Of a stretch of DNA of 64,000 bases, positions 55,697 through 64,000 are shown piece by piece. Each line of letters begins with the position of its first letter. Positions within the stretch are counted from its first letter, which is position 1. The notes under the pieces are model-generated. The model was not told the origin of the DNA. It worked only from the letters and a program-made list of their open reading frames with translations, and did no database searches. This DNA comes from Xestospongia bergquistia (lineage: Eukaryota > Porifera > Demospongiae > Haplosclerida > Petrosiidae): NCBI GenBank assembly GCA_963965975.1, contig OZ014413.1, positions 3,296,001-3,360,000 on the forward strand, given 5' to 3'. The position numbers and the translations under genes are program-made.

Positions 55697-55903
55697 CTAT
55701 AGAAAATAATTATGAGAGATATATCGAAGTGGAAGAAAGATATCATAGTACATGTCAGTCCAATCATGTGTTAAAACAGTACATGCTATCATAATTTTAA
55801 ACTCAGTTGTTAATGTTAATAAACCCATCATACGATAAAGATTAACTATATTTCTATTAATGAATTTATAGCCTACTTCTTGTATATATTTCGTGTCAGC
55901 CAC
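55697..55903 (-). pseudogene. hydrophobic coding-like fragment, opposite strand, copy 2
   Basis: Partner of 46955-47074. It reads RMMGLLTLTTEFKIMIAC and then diverges (TVLTHDWTDMYYD) through a small insertion, remaining open for 68 codons. The start region (MADTKYIQEVGYKFINR) has no match in copy 1. It is probably carried along in the transporter duplicon. Confidence 0.3.
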
Positions 55904-55955
55904 TCCCTTATGTAGCCGTTTTCATTGAAGGGAGGGGCTGGCGAAGCTACCAGTA

Positions 55956-56210
55956 ATGGCCGAAGAGCAGAATCTGTCTACTTTTCTCCTTCTTGCAATT
56001 GTATCGAGTTATTCAGTTTACTCTACATACGGTAAGTGTAAAAGTCTTCCTACATAATTACCTGTTTATCAGCTTGCTGTCTAGGTAATGTCATCATAAA
56101 TACTGTTACCTTAAGTGAAAAGTCGTTTGCATGCTAACTTGTATATACAGTTATATTTTAGTGTTGTTAAAATGTCACCGTACACTATTATATGAAGTTA
56201 CAGGCATTTA

Positions 56211-56252
<42 letters not shown>

Positions 56253-59200
56253 GTAAAGAAACAATTATAAATTCATAATAAAGAAAAAGCAGATATTGCT
56301 GCACAATCTGATGATGCCTAGTCAAAGATATCAGGCACTTTAAAGCTTCTTTAACACATCTGTGTAACATCATTTCCTGAAAACAACATATTTATTAACT
56401 CATCTATCAAATTATTCCAGGTGTTTCTCAAAATTGGTATTGGCATTTTAGAATTCTGAACCTAAAAAGGCCATAAACAGGACCAATAACTATATATATC
56501 ATGTGCATTCTCCAATTTGGGTTCACTCAGGCTCAATACCAAATAATGCTAAAATCATGTATTTTAATAATTATCACTGTCATCTGTTAGACTATCCTTT
56601 TATGATAATAACATTTGTTAATTATAATGCACATTAATCTAAACAGTTACAATCCTACTTGCATTTGATTGTCATTAAAAAAGTAGAGGAAGTATATAAA
56701 CTTATCTCCGTCTTATAATACTGACAGCTAAATTAATTAACTTGTTTGTAAGCTATCTCAGCATATTCTATTCACAGGATATGAATTAAGTTTATTAATG
56801 TAATTTCAACAATGTGCATGTCTATGTTTATAATTAACACCTTCCGCTCAATGAGTGGGCAAGATTTGCTTTGTGGGCGTGTGTGTGTGTGCGTTTTTGT
56901 CAGTCTGTCTGTTAGCTGGCAATAAACTGTTCTACCTCGGCAACACCAATGTCTACAAGTAGAAAATTTGAATAACAAACAACAAAGTTCAGTACTATTG
57001 AGCGAAACACCTAGCACTGGCAAGACGAAACATCCAATAAAACTACTATAGGTGCAAAAAAACAATTTTCTATAATTTGATCAAGGAATTTTTGATAAAA
57101 ATTACGTTTTGAAGTTATGACAAATTTTACTTACCTTGAGTAAATCAATATATCTAGAAGCTGTTGTTTTTGTGAGACTGCTGATATAGTAAGCGTTACA
57201 AAGCTACACTAAGTCTACAAAATACGCAAATTTGCAAAGAAACAGAGTTACAAAACTGTCACTTAACTGACATTCACTACCACACCCGTGTGGCACTTAC
57301 CACACCTACAACATACAATCCTTTTTTCTACTTTATTCAAAGTATTTAGAAATTTCTCATATAATGACAGCATGGCAATTGTAAACAAACTAACATCACT
57401 ACAGAACCTGTGCATCTTTGGTACACAGATTTTTTTAAAGCAAAACTACTATAAAGTAAATCATTGTATACAATAATCAAAAGTTATTAATAGTAGAAAT
57501 TCCCTTATGACGTGATAAAATTATTGTAGTTATTAAGTAATTATACCTAATTATCATGTGGAAAATTATAAATGTGACTTACACAATAGACTAGAGAAAT
57601 GATTGATTTAATGTAGTATTGTTTTCTTAATATTATTAACTGATCACACAGCTGCTTTGAGGAAGATTATATTATAGTTAAATCATTTCCATATCTTATT
57701 TATACAATTACTATTATAACATTTTCTATAAACTTATATCTTAGTTATATTATTATAATAAATCAATGTAATGACCAAATGCCAATTAAACTATAGAAAA
57801 GATGCTTGTTTTTAATTATCAATGTAATAAATTTATTTGCTAAACAGAATTCTAATTACATTAGACTTATTATTAAGAGTAAATGAATGTTGTTGTGTTT
57901 TTAAATCGTATCATGATCTCCTGGAACTATTCATATCATTAATTTTATTAACTATACCTTTTACTTTTGCAACAAAACTATATCTATTGCCTGCTGTATG
58001 AATTACAATTTATATAGACAAATATTAATACTTTATACAATAGAAGTATAGTTATATCTGTGTAAATGCAAGTTGATGAAACAAGGAATATAGGCAGTAT
58101 TCAAAGACTATACTATGTTTATTAAAAAGACTGTGGAAAATTCTTGTTTTTTTTCAGGACTAAGAGTACAAGCATCCTTGCCTTCATTTATTAGTACTAT
58201 TCTAGTTATGAAATAGGTATACAATGTGGTTAAGGTAGAGTAAAATAAAAAAATCCCTGTCAAAGGAAAACTTTTAATATCTTATTATACTATATAGCTT
58301 TAACAAATGGTGCTGTTATTCTATATCGTAATGGATATACCTCATCATCTTATTACTATGGTATTGTGAGGGTCTATTACAATAATGGATGGGGTAATAT
58401 CTGTGATGATTACTACTACAGTTCTACTGAAGCTAATGTCATCTGTCATCAATTGGGATATACTGGAGCCTCTAGTTACTCAAGAGCTGGATTAGTTAGG
58501 TTAGAACTTATAATCTTACTCATAAGTTAGATTATAAATATCTCTGTTTAGTTATGGCACTGACACTCTGTCTATGAAGATGGATGACCTCAACTGTTAT
58601 AGTAGCAACTATCTTACTATATTTCAGTGTTCATTCTCTATATTTATTGATAGTGGATGTACTAATACTAATTCATATGATGCTACTGTCCACTGCTGTA
58701 AGTGTACAAAGATTTACTTAATACTTACCATTTTTCATATAGATACCACTAGAATCTGGAACACTAGTCCATTCTTTGGTATGATACGTCTTCAGGAAGG
58801 TAGTTATCCTAATGAAGGACGTGTGGAAGTCTACTGTAATGGACAATGGGGAACAATATGTGATAATGGATTTGGTTCTACTGATGCTCGTACTATTTGT
58901 AAACAACTGGGATATAACAATTACTATAATTATGATCACCTCAGTCTGTAAGTGTAAAAACTTGTATTTGTACAGACATTAATGAATGCGTTAAATTGTT
59001 GTAGTCTATATTAACGTTGTAGTCTATACTAAGCAATATATGAAGATTAATTAGGATATTGTATCACTATAATAGGTCTGGTAATTCCAGTCAATTTATC
59101 TGGAGTACATACATGTCTAGTTCTTCCTCAGACACATGTTATGGTAATAGTAATTCCTGTCCTTCAACTTCAGTGATCAGTTGTTCCCACTATGAAGACA

Positions 59201-62200
59201 TTACTGTGGAATGTAGTAAGTGATAGCATTATATGATTATTACTATAATTTTTAATGAATACATAGAGCAGTGTTATTACCTCAATATGATAAATTTTCT
59301 AAATAATTTGGAAGTCTGGACTTGTAACAAAATTTTTTTAAACTTAATTGAATTAAACACTAGATAATATGTTTTTTGAATAATTGTTTTATAACTGTAA
59401 TAATGTTAAGTACTAGTTGTATTTATTCTAAAGTCATTACTTTAAAATAGGTAATGTGAATATAGGTAATGTTAATTAGCAATCTTTTAATGTATTTTAT
59501 GCAATCTTGAAACAACTTTTTAATCTATACAGTTTCTCTGATGCATTTACATCAAGTGTTTCATTCAATCTATATACTATTATCATGAACTATTGTAATG
59601 ACATCACAGTATTTCTTACCTTGTTTAAATATTCTTAGGATGATTGTTGGAATATTTTTTTAATTAATGAATTAGAATTTCATAAACTATTTCAATGCAT
59701 GTACAATATTTCCTTTAGCTTACAGCACCTCTTATTCCAAATCACCTAACACAAAGACTACTTGTTCTGGACTAATTTGTAAGTGACATCTAATAATAAT
59801 TATAAATTATGACTTCAATTATATTATTTTCTTAATTATTGTTATTAGTGACTCTACCTCATTTACAGCATTATACTGCTTACTTTAATCATCTACTGAA
59901 ATCCCATACTATCTTTTAGTAGCATTCACTTAATTTGTGTTGATAATATTAATATGTATGATGATTATGAATTTATATTTACTTCTATTAGTTCAATAGT
60001 TTGAGTAAATTAATCTACTTCTATCTAGCTACTCCAAGAAATGGTGCTATAATTTTATACCGTAATGGACATACCTCATCATCTTATTACTATGGTATTG
60101 TGAGGGTCTATTACAATAATGGATGGGGTAACATCTGTGATGATGTCTACTACAGTTCTACTGAAGCTAATGTGATCTGTCATCAATTGGGATATACTGG
60201 AGCATCTAGTTACTCTAGAGCTGGATTAGTGAGGTTAGAATTATCCAATAATTATGCTCTACATTATCTCTGTTTAGTTATGGCATTGATAGTTTGTCTA
60301 TAAAGATGAGTGAGCTCAATTGCACTAATAGTAACTATCTAACTATCTTCCAATGCTCTTTCTCTACTATCATTGATAGTGGATGTAACAATACTAATTC
60401 TTATGATGCTACTGTATACTGCTGTGAGTTTAATATTTATGCATAGTTATAATGTCTGCCACAGATACCACTAAGATCTGGAACAGTAATCCTTTCTCTG
60501 GAATGATACGTCTTCAGGGAGGTAGTTATCCAAATGAAGGACTTGTGGAAGTCTATTGTAATGGACAGTGGGGGACAATATGTGATGATGGATTTAGTTC
60601 TTTTGATGCTCAAACTCTTTGTAAACAACTGGGATATAATAATTACTATAGCTATGATTACATTAGTCTGTAAGTGTAAAAAGTAATAATTATTATACAA
60701 CTGTAATTATTTGTAAGCCTTTAATATTATAAATATTTGTAATCCAAATATTATCATTAATGATATATCAAGGTTACAAATTATTGTATTACTATGATAG
60801 ATCTGGTAACTCTAGTCAACCTATATGGAATACATACATGTCTAGTTCTTCCTCTGACGCATGTTATGGTACTAGTAATTCCTGTCCAATGGCTTCAGTA
60901 ACTAGTTGTTCCCACACTGAAGATGTTACCATTGCATGTAGTAAGTTATAGTATCATCTGGTTATTAATTTGCATTATTATAATTTTTAAGAATGGAGAG
61001 GGGTGTTATTGCCTTATTGAGATATAATACTTTTTTAATAATTGTTATAAATAATTTAATTTGGAGACTAATACAATCTTGGACTTTATTGTTTTCTTAA
61101 GTTTATTGAACAACGATACAATTACTGTGATACATTTATAGCAAATTTATAATTTCTATTTGTATACCATTATTAATTGCAGAGACAACACAATATTTGT
61201 TCCTTAACATCATCTATAATGTATTCTTAGACTGACTATTGTGAATTTTTTTTTTTTTTGGGGGGGGGGGGGTTAAAGATAAAATATAAATAAATTTGAA
61301 AATATGTGTATAATATTTTCTTTAGCTTACAACACTTCCATCTCAAAGCTATCTAATACACAGACTACTTGTTTAGGGATAATTTGTAAGTTATAACAAC
61401 ATAAATTATAACTATAATATATTACATATGTCTTAAATTATATTCCAAATTGCAAAGTTTTTCATTGTACCTTCTATGACACATAATAGATTTATATGTT
61501 AATATGAAATGGTGAAATTGTTTCTAGCTTTACTCGATTACAGTTAGTTGGTAAAGATAATAGTAATATGAATATTTGCTAATCCTTAAGTTAGCAGTTA
61601 GATCTATTTTAGCAATTACTAATATATTAGTACAATTATGTTAGGTCAATGTCATAAGTTTCATAAATTTGTACTATATATATATATATATATGATAATC
61701 CTTTCAGTTAGCGATTAGAGTATATATATCTTTCATTATTTAGCTGATGTTGCTCAAAATGGTGCTATTATTCTATATCGTAATGGATATACCTCATCAT
61801 CCTATTACTATGGTATTGTGAGGGTCTATTATAATAATGGATGGGGTAATATCTGTCATGATGATTACTTCAACCAATATGAAGCTGATGTCATCTGTCA
61901 TCAATTGGGATACACTGGAGCCTCAAATTACTCCAAAGCTGGATTAGTGAGGTTAGATTTAACTACTTTTTCTATAACCATTAGTTTCATTTTCTTTTCA
62001 GTTATGGCACTGATATTCTCTCTATGAAGATGGATGACCTCAATTGTACTAGTAGCAACTACCTTACTATATTTCAGTGTTCATTCTCTACATATATTGA
62101 TAGTGGATGTACTAACACTAATTCTTATGATGCTACTGTCTACTGCTGTAAGTGTATAAATGTTTCCTTAATACTTATCATTTTTGTAACAGATACAACT

Positions 62201-63515
62201 AAGATCTGGAACAGTAATTTTTTCTCTGGTATGATACGTCTTCAAGGAGGTAGTTATCCTAATCAAGGACGTGTGGAAGTCTACTGTAATGGAAAGTGGG
62301 GAACAATATGTGATGATGGATTTAGTTCTACTGATGCTCGGACTATCTGTAAACAACTGGGATATAACAGTTACTATAGTTACGATCACCTCAATTATTT
62401 GTTAGTAATATTATTAATAACCAAATAGATGTTAGAATTGTTTACATAATTTCAGATATGGTACTTCAAGTCAACCAATTTGGAGTACATATATGTATAG
62501 TACTTCTTCTGACACATGTTATGGCACTAGAAATTCTTGTCCATCAACTTCAATAAGTAGTTGTAACCACAATGAAGATATTACTGTCACATGTAGTAAG
62601 TTATTATATTAAATAAATTGCACAATTTGTTTAATGATCTAATTACTTGCTTCTACCATTATGATTTTTCTATTTTAGTTTACAGCAGCTCATATTCAAA
62701 GTCTTCCAATTCAAAGAATACTTGTTCTGGATTAATTTGTAAGTGAACATTTCATGTCAGATCATTTTTATAAGTTTTTAAAACATGTGTATTGACAAAA
62801 TATGATAATCCACTCAGTTAGAAATTAGTGTATAAAAATTTTTTATCATTTTAGCTAAAAATGCTCAAAATGGTGCTATTATTCTATCTCGTAATGGGTA
62901 TACATCATCATCTTATTACTATGGTATTGTGAGGGTTTATTATAATAATGGATGGGGTAATATCTGTGATGATTACTACTACAATTCTGCTGAAGCTAAT
63001 GTCATCTGTCATCAATTGGGATATACTGGAGCCTCTAGTTACTCAAGAGCTGGATTAGTGAGGTTAGAACTTATAACTATAGTCATAAGTCTGGTTATAA
63101 ATATCTCTGTTTAGTTATGGCACTGACACTCTCTCTATGAAGATGGATGACCTCAACTGTGCTAATAGCAACTATCTTACCATATTTCAATGTTCATTCT
63201 CTACATATATTGATAGTGGATGTACTAACACTGATTCTTATGATGCTACTGTGTACTGCTGTGAGTGTATAAATATTTTCTTAGCATTTGTTACATTTGT
63301 TACAGATACCACTAGGATCTGGAACAGTAATCCTTTCTCTGGTATGATACGTCTTCAAGGAGGAAATTATTCTAATGAAGGACGTGTTGAGGTCTATTGT
63401 AATGGACAGTGGGGAACAATATGTGATGATGGATTTAGTTCTACTGATGCTCAAACTATCTGTAAACAATTGGGATATAACAGTTACTATAATTATGATC
63501 ACCTTGCCCTGTAAG

Positions 63516-63556
<41 letters not shown>

Positions 63557-64000
63557 ATATATTCTTATATACCTAATATTTGAAGTCATTTTCAAATATA
63601 AAACTTTTGCTTAATTTTGTTAGCTAGCATTTAGAACATATTGCATTATTTGTTATTAATTCAGACCAGCTAATTCAAGTCAACCAATTTGGAGTACGTA
63701 TATGTATAGCTCTTCCTCTGACACATGTTATGGTACTAGAAATTCCTGTTCATCAACTTCAATAACTAGTTGTAACCACAATGAAGATGTTACTGTCACA
63801 TGTAGTAAGTTATTATTATGTGAAATAAATTGCACAATTTGTTAAATGATCTAGTTACTTCCTTTTACCTTTATGATTTTTTTATTTATTTAGTTTACAG
63901 CAGCTCATATTCGAAGTCTTCCAATTCAAAGACTACTTGTTCTGGATTAATTTGTAAGTGAATATTTTGTGTCAGATCATTTTTATAAGTTTAAAAACAC
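55956..64000 (+). CDS. modular multi-SRCR-domain secreted or surface protein, runs off the right edge
   Basis: Exon 1 (55956-56031) encodes a signal peptide (MAEEQNLSTFLLLAIVSSYS) and ends in a GTAAGT donor at phase 1. Twenty further exons follow in four modules of five: A1, A2, B1, B2 and L. A1+A2 and B1+B2 each form one SRCR domain, so eight SRCR domains are visible. Domain A has six cysteines (group A pattern, with NGWGNICDD and VICHQLGYTG). Domain B has additional cysteines (VEVYCNGQWGTICDDGF and ICKQLGYN). L is a 60-base linker with one Cys (TTCSGLI). Exon lengths are fixed: A2 146, B2 140, L 60, and A1/B1 202-208. All exon joins keep a consistent phase. SRCR proteins act in ligand binding, adhesion and innate recognition. 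No membrane segment or stop is reached, so topology is open. Confidence 0.9.
56032..58297. other. first intron of the SRCR gene
   Basis: A 2.27-kb intron, far longer than the others. It holds a TA microsatellite at about 56213-56252 and a GC-richer patch at 56850-56960 with a GT-rich run (GTGTGTGTGTGC, then GTCAGTCTGTCTGTTAGC) that may be a fragment of a dispersed repeat. No coding sequence is seen. Confidence 0.6.
58298..59778 (+). other. SRCR module 1
   Basis: Exons A1 58298-58499, A2 58552-58697, B1 58743-58947, B2 59076-59215, L 59719-59778. Introns within domains are 45-128 bases; that before L is about 500 bases. The A1-A2 intron is only 52 bases. A1 is three bases shorter than in module 2 and six shorter than in modules 3 and 4. 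B1 carries CDNGF where the other modules have CDDGF. Confidence 0.85.
60029..61385 (+). other. SRCR module 2
   Basis: Exons A1 60029-60233, A2 60278-60423, B1 60465-60669, B2 60801-60940, L 61326-61385. The A1-A2 intron is 44 bases. The A2 exon differs from the others at SIKMSELNC (KMDDLNC elsewhere). A T14-G13 homopolymer junction lies in the intron before L. Confidence 0.85.
61246..61272. repeat. T14/G13 homopolymer junction
   Basis: A run of about 14 T is followed directly by about 13 G in the intron between B2 and L of module 2. It is unusual for this AT-rich region; length may be imprecise because such runs are hard to sequence. Confidence 0.75.
61744..62738 (+). other. SRCR module 3
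   Basis: Exons A1 61744-61951, A2 62002-62147, B1 62193-62400, B2 62456-62595, L 62679-62738. The module is about 1 kb, more compact than 1 and 2 because introns before L and A1 are short. B1 uses a donor three bases later (GTTAGT), keeping the frame. A1 has CHDDYFNQYEAD in place of the usual CDDYYYSSTEAN. Confidence 0.85.
62855..63953 (+). other. SRCR module 4
   Basis: Exons A1 62855-63062, A2 63115-63260, B1 63306-63510, B2 63665-63804, L 63894-63953. The sequence is closest to module 3, including the introns flanking L, so the last two modules probably arose by the most recent duplication. A TA microsatellite (63514-63549) starts at the B1 donor. The gene continues beyond the window. Confidence 0.85.

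Noticed and set aside
56772..57065. Minus-strand 97-codon Cys-rich frame in the first SRCR intron
   Set aside because: Low-complexity (THTHT from a GT run), no start context or family, and it lies in an intron supported by matching phases.

Overview
The window looks like a genome segment from a demosponge, most likely Amphimedon or a close relative. It is AT-rich and has eukaryotic genes with very short introns (about 50-60 bases in several places). Its gene content is typical of sponge accessory and immune-type families: SRCR-domain proteins, Death/CARD-like/ankyrin proteins, ZU5-family proteins, and large proteins joining a beta-helix ectodomain to a multi-pass membrane region. No bacterial operon, rRNA, tRNA or CRISPR array was seen. 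The organism call is inference from gene content and intron style, not from a database match.

Layout. 0-5 kb: a secreted trypsin-like protease gene with broken frames, then mostly non-coding DNA. 9.5-13.3 kb (minus): a 1262-residue, apparently intronless beta-helix plus multi-pass membrane protein. 13.4-14.8 kb: a hAT-like element inserted in a small inverted-repeat element. 17.3-19.2 kb: a decayed transporter copy carrying its own insertion, then a Ty3/Gypsy-type gag relic. 19.3-20.05 kb (minus): three exons of a ZU5-domain gene, facing a fragmentary plus-strand gene. 21.6-27 kb (minus): a second beta-helix/multi-pass gene and a truncated relic of the same family. 27.7-32.1 kb and 41.5-44.4 kb: two decayed duplicons with ZU5/CARD-like gene relics. 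Between them, at 32.5-41.2 kb, lies the most striking gene. It encodes a hydrophobic leader ending in a 2A-like ribosome-skipping motif, then a Death domain, a CARD-like domain, and two rounds of an unnamed domain followed by ankyrin repeats. 45.1-46.6 kb and 53.9-55.4 kb: two near-identical POT/PTR-like transporters in duplicated blocks with a shared core promoter. Between them are Death-domain/coiled-coil exons and more ZU5 relics. 55.96 kb to the right edge: a modular SRCR gene of at least 21 exons, four near-identical five-exon modules, running out of the window.

How it fits together. Several families (SRCR, Death/CARD/ankyrin, ZU5) are of the kind used in recognition and intracellular signalling. 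The repeated, partly decayed copies suggest a fast-evolving birth-and-death cluster. The beta-helix proteins could be surface receptors or adhesion molecules, and the transporters are an independent tandem family. Exon boundaries were found by eye from splice consensus and reading phase; none has been tested against transcripts.
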